Of a stretch of 64,000 nucleotides of DNA, positions 41,795 to 50,218 are shown one piece after another. Every line of letters starts with the position of its first letter. The stretch's first letter is position 1. The translations under genes were made by a program, and so were the position numbers. This DNA comes from Chromobacterium phragmitis (GTDB taxonomy: Bacteria; Pseudomonadota; Gammaproteobacteria; Burkholderiales; Chromobacteriaceae). The notes beneath the pieces are model-generated. The model did not search any database, was not told the DNA's origin, and saw only the letters and a list, made by a program, of their open reading frames with translations. The stretch is taken from assembly GCF_003325475.1 (NCBI RefSeq), contig NZ_CP029495.1:2480001-2544000 (forward strand). Direction: 5' to 3'.

Positions 41795-42046
41795 ATGACC
41801 ATTCCCGCCGTTACCGACATCCTGGCCGCCGTCGCGCCGCAACCCAACGTGGAGCCGCTGACGCCGGCGTCCGACGCCCGGCAGCTGTTCGAGCAATTGC
41901 TGAATGACGAAACCGCCACCACTTCGCCGTCCGAACTGTTGACGGCGCAATCAGCGCTGGGCCAGGTGACCCTGGGCGCGGAGCTGACCGCCAAGGTGGC
42001 GGGAGCCTTCAGCCAGGGGGTGAACAAGCTGGTGAACATGCAATGA
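41795..42046 (+). CDS. sctI: SctI inner rod protein
   Basis: 83 residues (SsaI 82) from ATG 41795, 2 bp after the previous stop, with CAAGGAAC as RBS. The C-terminal helix AQSALGQVTLGAELTAKVAGAFSQGVNKLVNMQ is the family signature of the inner rod/adapter (SsaI, PrgJ, YscI). The N-terminus is short and polar. It builds the base on which the needle is anchored. It overlaps sctJ by 4 bp. Confidence 0.9.
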   Translation: MTIPAVTDILAAVAPQPNVEPLTPASDARQLFEQLLNDETATTSPSELLTAQSALGQVTLGAELTAKVAGAFSQGVNKLVNMQ

Positions 42047-42741
42047 AACCGCTTGGCTTGCTGCTGGTCTGCGCGCTGCTGCTGATAGGCTGCAAGAGCG
42101 AACTCTACAGCAAGCTGGACGAGGCCGAAGCCAACCAGATGCTGGCCTTGCTGATGTACAACCGCATCCCGGCGGAGAAGCGGGCGGACAAGGAGGGCGT
42201 CGGCCTGTTCGTCGACGAGGACCGCTTCGTCGACGCGGTGGAGGTGTTGCGCCAGAACGGCCTGCCCCGCCGCAAGGCGGTGGGCATGCAGGACCTGTTT
42301 CCTAGCGGCCAGCTGGTGTCCTCGCCTGAGCAGGAGGAGGCCAAGCTCAATTATCTGAAGAGCCAGCAGCTGGAGCAGATGCTGTCGCGGATGGACGGGG
42401 TGATCGTGGCCGAGGTGACGGTGGCGCAGCCACGCGCCCGCGACGGCGAGGAAGCGCCGCCGGCCTCGGCCGCGGTGTTCATCAAGCACAGCCCGGAAGT
42501 GAACCTGCCGGCGCGCGAAGCCGAAATCCGCGCGTTGGTGCGCGACGGCATTCCCAGGCTGCCCGCCGAGCGCATCAGCCTGTCGCTGCAAAGAGCCGAC
42601 TACCGCTATCTGCCCGCCCAGGCGCAGCCCGCGCCTTCGCGCCTGAAAACCTGGCTGCCCTGGACCGCCGCAGGCGCCGCGCTGGCCGTCGCGGCCGCGT
42701 TGGCGCTGTTGTGGCGCCGCCGCCGCAAGGAAGCGGCGTGA
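42043..42741 (+). CDS. sctJ: SctJ inner-membrane ring lipoprotein
   Basis: 232 residues (SsaJ about 249). Lipoprotein signal MKPLGLLLVCALLLIGC with the lipobox Cys at 17. Family motifs: LYSKLDEAEANQMLALLMYNRIPAEK, FVDAVEVLRQNGLPRRK, and LEQMLSRMDGVIVAEVTVAQP near 110-130. C-terminal membrane helix WTAAGAALAVAAALALLW then basic tail RRRRKEAA. Forms the 24-mer inner ring with SctD. Confidence 0.95.
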   Translation: MKPLGLLLVCALLLIGCKSELYSKLDEAEANQMLALLMYNRIPAEKRADKEGVGLFVDEDRFVDAVEVLRQNGLPRRKAVGMQDLFPSGQLVSSPEQEEAKLNYLKSQQLEQMLSRMDGVIVAEVTVAQPRARDGEEAPPASAAVFIKHSPEVNLPAREAEIRALVRDGIPRLPAERISLSLQRADYRYLPAQAQPAPSRLKTWLPWTAAGAALAVAAALALLWRRRRKEAA

Positions 42742-43295
42742 GTCCGGCGCAGCGCGCGCTGGCCGAGCTGTGGTGGCGGCCGGGCGGCCGCATGGACGCC
42801 GGCTGGTGGCCGCGGCTGGAGATGGAGGCTTGGCGCGGCGATTACCAGCGCCGAAGCGCGCTGAGGCCGGCGCTGGACGGCATGCTGGCCAAGCGGCTGG
42901 GCCAAGACGGCGCGCTGCCGGCCCTGTCGGCCGAGGCCGAAGCCCTGCTGGCCGACGATGGCCGCCGCGGCGCGTTGTGCCTGAGCTTGGGCCTATGGGC
43001 GCTGGGCTGTCCCGATTATCTGTTGCTGCGCGCCTACCGCGCGCCCTTGGCCGCCCATCTGGACGCTGCGGCCCTGGCCCGATTGCCCGCGCTGTTGCCG
43101 ACGCGGGCCGGCGCCGTCGCCGAATGGACGCCGGAAGCGTTGTGCGGCGAGGCGTTGCGCCATGGCGGCGCCTGGCTCGCGCGGGCGGAAGACCCGGCGG
43201 TGGCGGCCTGCCGCCTGCATTGGGCGCCGCTGGAGCGCGCGCCGCGGGCGGATTCTCCGCTGCCGGCATTGCGCAAGTTGTTGAAATGGCTATGA
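42738..43295 (+). CDS. sctK: SctK-like sorting-platform protein
   Basis: 185 residues from GTG 42738 in GTGA overlap with sctJ. It is Leu/Ala-rich and helical (SAEAEALLADDGRRGALCLSLGLWALGCPDYLLLRAY). It sits between sctJ and sctL, the place of sctK genes. Salmonella has a poorly conserved reading frame in the same position. Known role: connects the pods of the sorting platform to SctD. Weak sequence conservation makes this partly positional. Confidence 0.65.
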   Translation: MSPAQRALAELWWRPGGRMDAGWWPRLEMEAWRGDYQRRSALRPALDGMLAKRLGQDGALPALSAEAEALLADDGRRGALCLSLGLWALGCPDYLLLRAYRAPLAAHLDAAALARLPALLPTRAGAVAEWTPEALCGEALRHGGAWLARAEDPAVAACRLHWAPLERAPRADSPLPALRKLLKWL

Positions 43296-43957
43296 ACAAT
43301 CCCTTGAATCTTGATATACGGCGGCTGCCAGGCCGGCTGCCGGCCGGAGACGTGATCGCATCGGCCGAGCTGGATGCCAGGCTGAGGCTGGACGACACGC
43401 TGGCCGGCCTGCAGGCCGAAACGCGGGCGCTGCGAGATGCGGCGAGGGCCGAACTGGAACAGGCGCGCCGCGACGGCGAAACCTTGCGCGCGGCCTTGCG
43501 CCGCCAGGCGGAGGCGGAGTGCGAGCGATTGCGGCAGGCTGCGCGCGGCGAGGCCGTGGCCGAGGCGGTCGAGTGGCTGTGCGCAGAGCAGGCGCTGGAG
43601 CGCCGCATCGCCGACACGGTGTCCGCTCGCTGGCGGCGGCTGACCGCCAAGGCGCTGGAAGAGCTGCTGGGCAGCATCGATCAGAATGAGCTGATGCTGC
43701 GGCGCGTGGAGCGGCGGGTGGCGGAGTGGATGCCCAAGGGCGCGCTGACGTTGCTGGTGCCGCCGGAAGGGCTGGAGCGCGCGCGCCAGCATTACGCCGC
43801 ATTGCCGTCGGTCCGCGTGCGCGCGGCCGCGGAGCTGGGACCGGGCCAGGCCCGGCTGGAAAACGAATTGCTGCGCATTCATCTGGATGGCCCGGCCCAC
43901 CAGGCCTGGCTGTTGCGGCAACTGGCCGGCGACACGGAGCGCATCGTCCATGCTTAG
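43292..43957 (+). CDS. sctL: SctL ATPase regulator/stator
   Basis: 221 residues from ATG 43292 (ATGA overlap); ATG 43286 two codons upstream is an alternative. N-terminal region PLNLDIRRLPGRLPAGDVIA, then a long coiled coil (LDDTLAGLQAETRALRDAAR to AECERLRQAARGEAVAEAVEW) and a C-terminal domain (LTLLVPPEGLERARQHYAAL, LENELLRIHLDGP). This is the FliH/YscL/SsaK pattern. It links the SctN ATPase to the sorting platform and overlaps sctW by 8 bp. Confidence 0.88.
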   Translation: MNNPLNLDIRRLPGRLPAGDVIASAELDARLRLDDTLAGLQAETRALRDAARAELEQARRDGETLRAALRRQAEAECERLRQAARGEAVAEAVEWLCAEQALERRIADTVSARWRRLTAKALEELLGSIDQNELMLRRVERRVAEWMPKGALTLLVPPEGLERARQHYAALPSVRVRAAAELGPGQARLENELLRIHLDGPAHQAWLLRQLAGDTERIVHA

Positions 43958-44984
43958 ACTGGATCAACTGGTGACCGGAGCCGCGGGCGGCATCGAGGAC
44001 GGCATCGCCGAGCCCATGGCAGGCCAAGTGGACGGGGGCGATTCCGCCTTGGCGATGGCGCGGGCCGAATTGATGGATTTCCAGTTCAGCGCGTTGCAGG
44101 AGACCCAGGAAGAGCTCAGCTTCGCCTTGGGCGGCAGGCTGCGCGACAACCGGCGAGGCGGGCAGGCGCAGGAGAACGCGCGCGGCCGGGTGCTGGCGGC
44201 CAAACTGGTGGCCGAGCTGGGCGCGGTCGAGGCCGCCACGCTGGATGGGGTGCTGGATGGGCCGCAGGATTGGCTGCGCTCGCCGCGGATGCTGGATGCG
44301 CTGCGGCAGCGACACCCCGATCCCGGCCAGATGGCGCTGCATATCGCCGCCTGGCTGGCGCGCGGCAAGCTGGACGCCAAGCAGCGCGGCCGGCTGGAAC
44401 AGGCGCTGCTGGAGTTGAGCGCCGACGAGGGGATGGCGCTGTCGTTGTTCGGCGCGCTGAATTTCGGCCCCGTCACGCCGGGTTTGCGCCAGGAATTGGC
44501 TGCCTTGTACCGGAAGGCAAGCGCTCCCCGGCAGAGGTTGTCGCAGTGGCTGCAGTCGCTGGGCGCGGGGGAGAGGCGGCGCAAACAATTGAAGACCATG
44601 CTGCAGGTGCTGGCCTTCGATTTGTCGGTCAGCGGCCAGCCTATCGTCGGCAGCCACCTGGCGGCGGTGATCGGCGATTTGAAGCAACTGCTGCGGTTGC
44701 TGGGACTGGAGGCGCACTGCGAGCAAGCCGCCGCCGGCCTGGCGTTGGAGCGAGTGGACGGCGAGACGCTGATGCGGTCGCTGGTGACGCTGCTGGAGCA
44801 GGCATGGGCGGCGGCGGACAGCGTGGGCGAGGCTTTGCCGCCGCTGCCGGACCAGCAATACCGGCTGGCGCGATCCCTGTCCCGTCTGCTGCAACTGTTG
44901 CCGGACGAATGCTTCTCCGACGATGGCCACAAGGCGCAACTGATGTCGGCCGCGCAGGAGTGGATGGATCGCCACGCCGATTAA
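43950..44984 (+). CDS. sctW: SctW gatekeeper (SsaL-like)
   Basis: 344 residues (SsaL about 338) from ATG 43950. The N-terminus MLRLDQLVTGAAGGIEDG is flexible. Alpha-helical repeats fill the rest: LAMARAELMDFQFSALQETQEELSFALGG near 36, LDALRQRHPDPGQMALHIAAWL near 115, and RSLSRLLQLLPDECFSDDGHK near 315. This agrees with the HrpJ/YopN/SsaL family. It controls the translocator-to-effector switch, probably with the SsaB-like (37197) and SsaM-position (29681) proteins. It ends the needle operon. Confidence 0.88.
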   Translation: MLRLDQLVTGAAGGIEDGIAEPMAGQVDGGDSALAMARAELMDFQFSALQETQEELSFALGGRLRDNRRGGQAQENARGRVLAAKLVAELGAVEAATLDGVLDGPQDWLRSPRMLDALRQRHPDPGQMALHIAAWLARGKLDAKQRGRLEQALLELSADEGMALSLFGALNFGPVTPGLRQELAALYRKASAPRQRLSQWLQSLGAGERRRKQLKTMLQVLAFDLSVSGQPIVGSHLAAVIGDLKQLLRLLGLEAHCEQAAAGLALERVDGETLMRSLVTLLEQAWAAADSVGEALPPLPDQQYRLARSLSRLLQLLPDECFSDDGHKAQLMSAAQEWMDRHAD

Positions 44985-45044
44985 GCGGCCGCGATCGGGG
45001 TTGCCGAGGCGACGCCAGGCGGGGGCCGCGCGCGTTCGCGGCGC

Positions 45045-45842
45045 CTACAGCCTCTTGGAGCCGATCAGGCGGTTGAACAGCGAGCGCGGAATCTTGCGGT
45101 GCATGCCGTGGTGGACCAGGAATTCCTTCAGCGTTTGCAAGCGGGTCTGCTCGATGCCGAATTTCTCGCACAGGTAGTTCTTGCACTTGATCACCGAGTC
45201 GGTGCTGCGCGGCGCGTTGCGCGGCCGGTATTTGTCCATGAAGGCGGCGATCTGCTTGAACTCCCAGTTGAGCAGCAGCAGGAAGCAGACTTCCTGCTCG
45301 TACTCGGTCAGCGTCACGCCTTCCAGGCTGCTGTAGGCTGAGCCTTGCTCCAGGCTGCAGCCGGCGCCGAACTCCAGCACGTAGTTGGGGATGATGTTGA
45401 GGAAGTTGCCGATTTCCACATCCTGGCCGCTGTAGATGGTGCCGAGAATCGACTGGCTGGCGTGGTGGACCAGCATGTGCTTGTTGAACACGCGGGCCTT
45501 CAGTCCGTCCGCGTATTCGTGGATGTTGAGCGTGGCGATCTTGTGCTTGGGCATGCCACTTTGCATCAGCGACAGGTCCTCGCTGACATAACTGTCGGCG
45601 AACTGGGCGGTGCCTTCGCACGGCATCTCGCAGTCCAGCCGGCCGGCGACGTCGCCGCCCTGTCTCAGGGCCACGATCTTGGCGTAGGCGTCGGTGGATA
45701 TCAGATGGCGGGAGTGGATATCCTTGGCACCCAGCATCATGTCCGAACTCTGGGACAGCATTTCTATCGATTGGCGAAATCCGGCGATGAAGCTTTTATG
45801 CTCGTCGGTGAATTGCTCCGGAGCCAACATGGCGTAGGTCAT
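45045..45842 (-). CDS. LuxR-type HTH transcriptional regulator
   Basis: 265 residues from ATG 45842 with AAAAGGAATA upstream. The N-terminal 165 residues look like a PAS-type sensor (IEMLSQSSDMMLGAKDIHSR opening, NIIPNYVLEFGAGCSLEQGS). The C-terminal part EGVTLTEYEQEVCFLLLLNWEFKQIAAFMDK plus SVIKCKNYLCEKFGI is a divergent LuxR HTH with an unusual insertion (YRPRNAPRSTD) in the turn. It adjoins the T3SS end and faces it, so it may regulate the island, but a separate role is possible. Codon use is a little less GC-rich than the island. Confidence 0.75.
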   Translation of the reverse strand: MTYAMLAPEQFTDEHKSFIAGFRQSIEMLSQSSDMMLGAKDIHSRHLISTDAYAKIVALRQGGDVAGRLDCEMPCEGTAQFADSYVSEDLSLMQSGMPKHKIATLNIHEYADGLKARVFNKHMLVHHASQSILGTIYSGQDVEIGNFLNIIPNYVLEFGAGCSLEQGSAYSSLEGVTLTEYEQEVCFLLLLNWEFKQIAAFMDKYRPRNAPRSTDSVIKCKNYLCEKFGIEQTRLQTLKEFLVHHGMHRKIPRSLFNRLIGSKRL

Positions 45843-46034
45843 GGATATTCCTTTTCTGATGCGAGTGGTCGAGCCCGTTAATCGCATGGCGGGATTCGGC
45901 CAATTTGGTGCGAAAAGCTTTTATTTTAATGGTCTTGGACTGCTGATATTTATCCACCTGTCCAGGCGGCCATGCGCGGCAGGGTTTTTCTGGATGAGCT
46001 CGCCCTGAGTCATCCTGAATATATTTCAACGTTG

Positions 46035-46067
46035 AATAAAAAAAGAAAAGGCCGCGCTCAGGCGGCC
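46035..46067 (-). terminator. Rho-independent terminator of the DUF3560-like gene
   Basis: On the minus strand a GGCCGC (46062-46067) / GCGGCC (46050-46055) stem with a 6-nt loop is followed by TTTTCTTTTTTTATTC. The stem overlaps the last codons and stop of the gene at 46058-46612. Confidence 0.85.
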
Positions 46068-46612
46068 TGTCGCGCTTCCTGCAGAAAGCGCTGGCAATAA
46101 ACGAGCTGCAGCCTGAGCCGGCATAGCGTCAGTTGGGCGTCGCTCCAGCCGCGGGGCGGACCGGCGGGCGATTTTTCCTCTGGCCGCAGTCTGGCTTCCA
46201 GCCCGGCGATGCGGCGGCGTAGAAGCGGGATGCGGGCGAGCCGCATCGGCAGCAGCAGTTTCTCCTCCGGATGCCGGCGGCCGGCCATGGCCGCCGCGCG
46301 CACCTGCCAGTAGCGCGGGTCGTACCAGAGGCCGGTGCCCAGAGGCAGGTCGCGGCAGGGAAGATGCTCGACATAGGGCAGGTACAGGTCGCCGTGCCAG
46401 ATGGCGTCGTCTTCCACGATGCCGCACAGTTGCAGCAGCGTTTTCTCCTGAGGCCGCGACCAGCCGTCGGAGACGAAGACCATGGCATCCGGCAGGAGTT
46501 GGAAACCCTGATCCGCCAACATCGAGCACAGCGGCGCGCTCAGCGTGCCGCGCGCGTAAATCCTCAGTCTGTCGTCGTCTGGAGAATAGGTGGCGATCAG
46601 CGATTTATTCAT
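46058..46612 (-). CDS. DUF3560-like protein of unknown function
   Basis: 184 residues from ATG 46612 (an open frame continues upstream without a good start). The N-terminus LIATYSPDDDRLRIYARGTL, then FQLLPDAMVFVSDGWSRPQEKTLLQLCG, is similar in pattern to DUF3560 proteins often found on plasmids or accessory islands. The remaining half has YDPRYWQVRAAAMAGRR and Arg/Leu-rich helices. No signal peptide or catalytic motif is visible. Its own terminator overlaps its end, so it is a single-gene unit. Confidence 0.72.
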   Translation of the reverse strand: MNKSLIATYSPDDDRLRIYARGTLSAPLCSMLADQGFQLLPDAMVFVSDGWSRPQEKTLLQLCGIVEDDAIWHGDLYLPYVEHLPCRDLPLGTGLWYDPRYWQVRAAAMAGRRHPEEKLLLPMRLARIPLLRRRIAGLEARLRPEEKSPAGPPRGWSDAQLTLCRLRLQLVYCQRFLQEARQAA

Positions 46613-46915
46613 ATTGGGGTCCCTGGCTGTGTGCGTGAAGGAGGCAAATGAGAACGCGCCTTTTTTACCCCGGATTTTGCCTTGCGGCCGGAATGAAGAT
46701 AACTCCAGATTTCTGGAGGTTTTGTAACGCATTAGCCATGAACTGGCGCGGCTAATTTACCGCGTCATTGTTTTTATACGAATGGATTCGGCCGGTATTT
46801 TGAATGTCGGAGAGAGGTGGCAAGGAAAGCGCCGTCTTGTGCAGGGGGAAAGACATAGGCGAAAAGCGCCGCGTCCTGTCCGGCGAGGCGCTTTTGACTG
46901 TCCCGCCGGAGCGGA
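46613..46915. promoter_or_regulatory. Intergenic region with two short dyads
   Basis: A 303-bp gap upstream of the DUF3560-like gene and downstream of the amidohydrolase. It holds a hairpin CTCCAG-ATTT-CTGGAG at 46703-46718 and a palindrome CGCGG-N8-CCGCG at 46747-46764 in AT-rich DNA (46730-46800). These may be operators or promoter elements of the minus-strand gene. I see no coding sequence. Confidence 0.4.
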
Positions 46916-47893
46916 CTACCGGCGATGGGAGGGCTTGGCCAGATAGAACCATTCCTGGCCGGCCTGGGCGCGGGGATTGGGAAACACGATGCGGGCGTCG
47001 TCCGGCGCGGATACCGGACTGCCATCGGCGCGGCGGCCTATCGTTTCGCCGCGGCGGACGGAGGCGAAGCTTGTCCACTCACGGGCGAAGCTGTCGTTGT
47101 CGTCCAGCTTGTCCACCACCTCGTACAGGCTGAGCAGGGCGAGCGGCTGAGGTTGCGGATCGGGCGCATCCACCATGCCCAGGTGGGCCAGGGTATTGAG
47201 AATGGCGCGATAGGCCACCTCCGGCGCGGCGGCGTCGCCGTGGCGGCCGCATTCCAGCGTCAGCGCCCAGCCGCCCTGGCTGCGCATGTACTCGGTGGTG
47301 CCCACGCCGTAGCGGGCGTCGCCGTTCAGCGCCTGTTGGCGCGCGTCGCCGGTCGGCGCCTGCCGCCGCCGCGCCACGCCCAGCGCGTAGGTGGACAGCC
47401 AGCCGTCCACCGCGTCGGCGACGCCCAGCCGCCGCGCCAGCGCTTCCTCGCGGGCGGCGTGGGCGAACGGCTCCAGTTCGCCATCGTTGTCGGTCGGGCC
47501 GAGAAAGACGAAAGGCTGGCCGGGCGACTGAAACGAGTGCAGATCGAGCAGGACTTCATGCTCGGCCAGCAGCGGACACAGCCAGTTGGCGACATGGTCT
47601 TCGTAGTCCTGTGGCGACGTTGTCGGCGCGAGATTGCGGTTCAGATTGCGTTCTCCGCCGCGTTGCCCCAGCCGGTAGGCCAGCGGATTGGCGACCGGCA
47701 CCAGGGTCAGCCGGCCGGCGGCGAGCTTGCGCGCGCCTTGCTCCAGCTCCGCCATCAGCCGGCGGATGGCGATGGCGCCGCATACCTCGTTGCCATGCAC
47801 CGCGCCGGTGACGATCAGCGCCGGCCCCTCCTTCAGCGCTTGGTAGCGGTGGCTGGCGAAGGACTGCGGCCAATCCGGGTTTATTTGAGCCAT
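46916..47893 (-). CDS. Succinylglutamate desuccinylase/aspartoacylase-type zinc hydrolase (M14 family)
   Basis: 325 residues from ATG 47893. IVTGAVHGNEVCGAIAIRRL near 28-47 gives the zinc-binding H-x-x-E motif (HGNE). GGERNLNRNLAP near 78 matches the family's N-R-N loop. EVLLDLHSFQSPGQPFVFLG near 114 supplies the second zinc His, and GGWALTLECGRHGD near 230 the catalytic Glu. Family members release N-acyl amino acids or cleave peptides. It overlaps the peptide-binding protein gene by 13 bp, so a role in processing imported peptides is likely (inference). Confidence 0.85.
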   Translation of the reverse strand: MAQINPDWPQSFASHRYQALKEGPALIVTGAVHGNEVCGAIAIRRLMAELEQGARKLAAGRLTLVPVANPLAYRLGQRGGERNLNRNLAPTTSPQDYEDHVANWLCPLLAEHEVLLDLHSFQSPGQPFVFLGPTDNDGELEPFAHAAREEALARRLGVADAVDGWLSTYALGVARRRQAPTGDARQQALNGDARYGVGTTEYMRSQGGWALTLECGRHGDAAAPEVAYRAILNTLAHLGMVDAPDPQPQPLALLSLYEVVDKLDDNDSFAREWTSFASVRRGETIGRRADGSPVSAPDDARIVFPNPRAQAGQEWFYLAKPSHRR

Positions 47894-49467
47894 ACGTTCT
47901 CGAAGTCGAAAGAGCCGTTGGGGTTCATGATGAAACCCTGCACATCGGCGCGCAACGGGATGTAGATGCGGGAGTGGGCGATGGTGATCCACGGCCGCTC
48001 GCGTTTGAAGATTTCCTGCGCCTTCAGGTAGTACTGGGTTCGCTGTTTCTGGTCGGTGGTCTGGCGGCCCATCTGCAGCAGCCGTTCGAATTCGGGATTG
48101 CAGAAGCGCTGGCCGCCCTTGCTGACGGCGCAGGACAGGCTGTTCCACAGGAAGTCGTCCGGGTCGCCGGAGTTGCTGGTCAGGCCGGACATGTAGACGT
48201 CGTGCTCGCCGGCGCCGGCGCGTTTCAGGTACTCGCCCCATTCGTAGGATTGGATATTGGCCTTGACCCCGATCCTGGCCCAGTCTTGCTGGATCATTTG
48301 CGCCATCAGCTTGCCGTTGGGATTGGTGGGCCGCTGCACCGGCAACGCCCACAGATTGACGGCGAAGCCGTCCGGATAGCCGGCCTGGGCCAGCAGCGCC
48401 TTGGCTTTGGCCGGGTTGTATTCGTTGCGGGTTTTCGGATTCCAGCTCCAGGTGGACGGCGGAAAGGGGTTCACCGCCTGCGTCGCGCCGCCCTTGGGGA
48501 ACAGCGCCTTGAACAGCGCGTCGCGGTTGATGGCGATGTCCAGCGCCACCCGCACCTCGCGCTTGGCGAACTGCGGCCGCTTCAGGTTGTAGGCGAGGTA
48601 GGAGATGTTGCTGGCGCCGGTGGAGGCGATCTTGATGTTCTTGTCGCCGGACAGCGCGTCGAGATCGGATTCGCGCACCGCCGCGGCCACCTGGCATTCG
48701 CCGGCCTTCAGCTTCTGGATGCGCACTTGCGGATCGGCGACGATGGCGAACACCAGGCTCTGCGTTTTCTGCGGCTTGCCCCAGTAGCGGGGATTGGCCT
48801 CGTAGCGGATGATGGAATCCTTGGCGTAGCTCTTGAAGCGGTAAGGGCCGGTGCCGATGGGCAGCAAGTTGATCTGCTGCGGCTTGCCGGCTTTCAGCAA
48901 TTGCTCGGCGTATTCGGCCGACTGCATGCCGGCGAAGCCCATCGCGAAGAAGGTGAGGAAGGTGGCGTTGCGTTCCTTCAGCCGGATTTTCACGGTGTGG
49001 GCGTCGACCTTTTGCACGGTGTCGATCAGCTTGGCCAGACCGTAGCCATCCGGCCCAGTCAACGGCGTCTTGAACGCCTGGTTGAACGGCAGCTCCGGGC
49101 GTATCCAGCGGTTGACGGTGAATACCGCGTCGTCGGCGTTGAAGTCGCGGCTGGGCGAGAAGTAGCCGGTCTGGTGGAAATGAACGCCGCGGCGCAGCTT
49201 GAAGGTGTACTCCAGTCCATCCGCCGACACTGTCCAGCTCTCGGCAAGTCCCGGGCGCAGCGCCACGCCGCCGCGCTTGAATTCCGTCAGCCCCTGGAAT
49301 ACAGGCTTGGTGATGTTGTAAGTGGTGGCGCTGTCCCACAGCGCGGGGTCGAAGCCTTCAGGCGAGGCCTCCGCGCAGAAGACCAGCGGCTTGGCGGCGA
49401 AGGCGGGCAGGGCCGCGGCGAGCGAGGCGGACAGCAACAGAGCGAACGGCAGGCGGAATGGAGTCAT
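47881..49467 (-). CDS. Periplasmic dipeptide/oligopeptide-binding protein (SBP family 5)
   Basis: 528 residues from ATG 49467, signal peptide FRLPFALLLSASLAAALPAFAAK (cleavage near 24). LVFCAEASPEGFDPALWDSATTYNIT is the DppA-like start. GLEYTFKLRRGVHFHQTG near 75-92 and FNADDAVFTVNRW near 100 are family 5 signatures. It most resembles DppA/SapA. There is no permease gene next to it, so it must share a transporter encoded elsewhere or work with the neighbouring peptidase genes in peptide recycling. Confidence 0.92.
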   Translation of the reverse strand: MTPFRLPFALLLSASLAAALPAFAAKPLVFCAEASPEGFDPALWDSATTYNITKPVFQGLTEFKRGGVALRPGLAESWTVSADGLEYTFKLRRGVHFHQTGYFSPSRDFNADDAVFTVNRWIRPELPFNQAFKTPLTGPDGYGLAKLIDTVQKVDAHTVKIRLKERNATFLTFFAMGFAGMQSAEYAEQLLKAGKPQQINLLPIGTGPYRFKSYAKDSIIRYEANPRYWGKPQKTQSLVFAIVADPQVRIQKLKAGECQVAAAVRESDLDALSGDKNIKIASTGASNISYLAYNLKRPQFAKREVRVALDIAINRDALFKALFPKGGATQAVNPFPPSTWSWNPKTRNEYNPAKAKALLAQAGYPDGFAVNLWALPVQRPTNPNGKLMAQMIQQDWARIGVKANIQSYEWGEYLKRAGAGEHDVYMSGLTSNSGDPDDFLWNSLSCAVSKGGQRFCNPEFERLLQMGRQTTDQKQRTQYYLKAQEIFKRERPWITIAHSRIYIPLRADVQGFIMNPNGSFDFENVWLK

Positions 49468-49606
49468 GGCCTTTTCCAGTGAGGCGGCGCGCGAACGATG
49501 CGATGGCGCGCGATGTCGAAATATGCGGACAGAGTATCGCACACTCGGCGCTTGCGCCGCCGCGGCGGGCGAGGCAGGCTTGTTCCAGATCAGCGGGAGA
49601 CGGACG

Positions 49607-50218
49607 ATGAGAGCGACAATACAGCTGGAAGAACTGTCGGACCATCCGGAATATCTATCTATCGCGGGCATCGGCGGCGTGGCGCTGGACCTGCGCTACG
49701 CCGGCGCCGACAATTTCGTCGGCCGCAACCTGTACGGCGAGCAGGCGCCGGCGCTGCTGCACCGCAAAGCCGCCGAGCGGCTGGCCGCCGCCGCGCGCGA
49801 GCTGGCAAACCGGCGGCCCTGCCATCGTCTGCGGGTATTCGACGCCTTGCGCCCAGGCCGGGTGCAGAGGGTGCTGTGGGACATCGTCAAGGATACGCCG
49901 CAGCGAATTTACGTGGCCGACCCCGCGCGCGGCTCCATCCACAGCTTCGGCATGGCGGTGGACATCACGGTGGAGGATGGCGCAGGCCGGCAACTGGACA
50001 TGGGCACCGGCTTCGACGATTTCACCGAGCTGGCCCAGCCGCAGCGGGAGGCGGACATGCTGGCGCAAGGGCGGCTGAGCGACGCGCAATTGGCCAATCG
50101 CCTGCTGTTGCGAGGCTGCATGGAGGCGGCCGGCTTTCGCGGCATACTCACCGAATGGTGGCATTTCGAGGCGGCCGATCGTGATTGGGTGCGCGCCCAT
50201 ATGCGGCTGGTCGAATAA
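49607..50218 (+). CDS. D-alanyl-D-alanine dipeptidase (VanX/DdpX family, M15)
   Basis: 203 residues from ATG 49607 (GCGGGAGACGG upstream). The zinc site is visible: SIHSFGMAVDIT near 115-126 (SxHxxGxAxD) and GILTEWWHFEAAD near 181 (ExWHxE). RVFDALRPGRVQRVLWD near 77 carries the substrate Arg. Without a signal peptide it should act in the cytosol on imported D-Ala-D-Ala from cell-wall turnover. It is divergent from the dipeptide-binding protein, as in ddp-type dipeptide-use operons. Not evidence of vancomycin resistance, since no VanH/VanA ligase is nearby. Confidence 0.9.
   Translation: MRATIQLEELSDHPEYLSIAGIGGVALDLRYAGADNFVGRNLYGEQAPALLHRKAAERLAAAARELANRRPCHRLRVFDALRPGRVQRVLWDIVKDTPQRIYVADPARGSIHSFGMAVDITVEDGAGRQLDMGTGFDDFTELAQPQREADMLAQGRLSDAQLANRLLLRGCMEAAGFRGILTEWWHFEAADRDWVRAHMRLVE

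Noticed and set aside
44641..45621. Long minus-strand reading frame of 326 codons opposite sctW and across the regulator gene
   Set aside because: It is a shadow of high-GC codon bias. It is Arg/Pro-rich with no domain pattern and conflicts with the well-supported sctW and LuxR-type genes.
49607..50218. Vancomycin-resistance interpretation of the VanX-type gene
   Set aside because: No VanH or VanA-like ligase is adjacent and Gram-negative dipeptidases of this family serve in D-Ala-D-Ala use.
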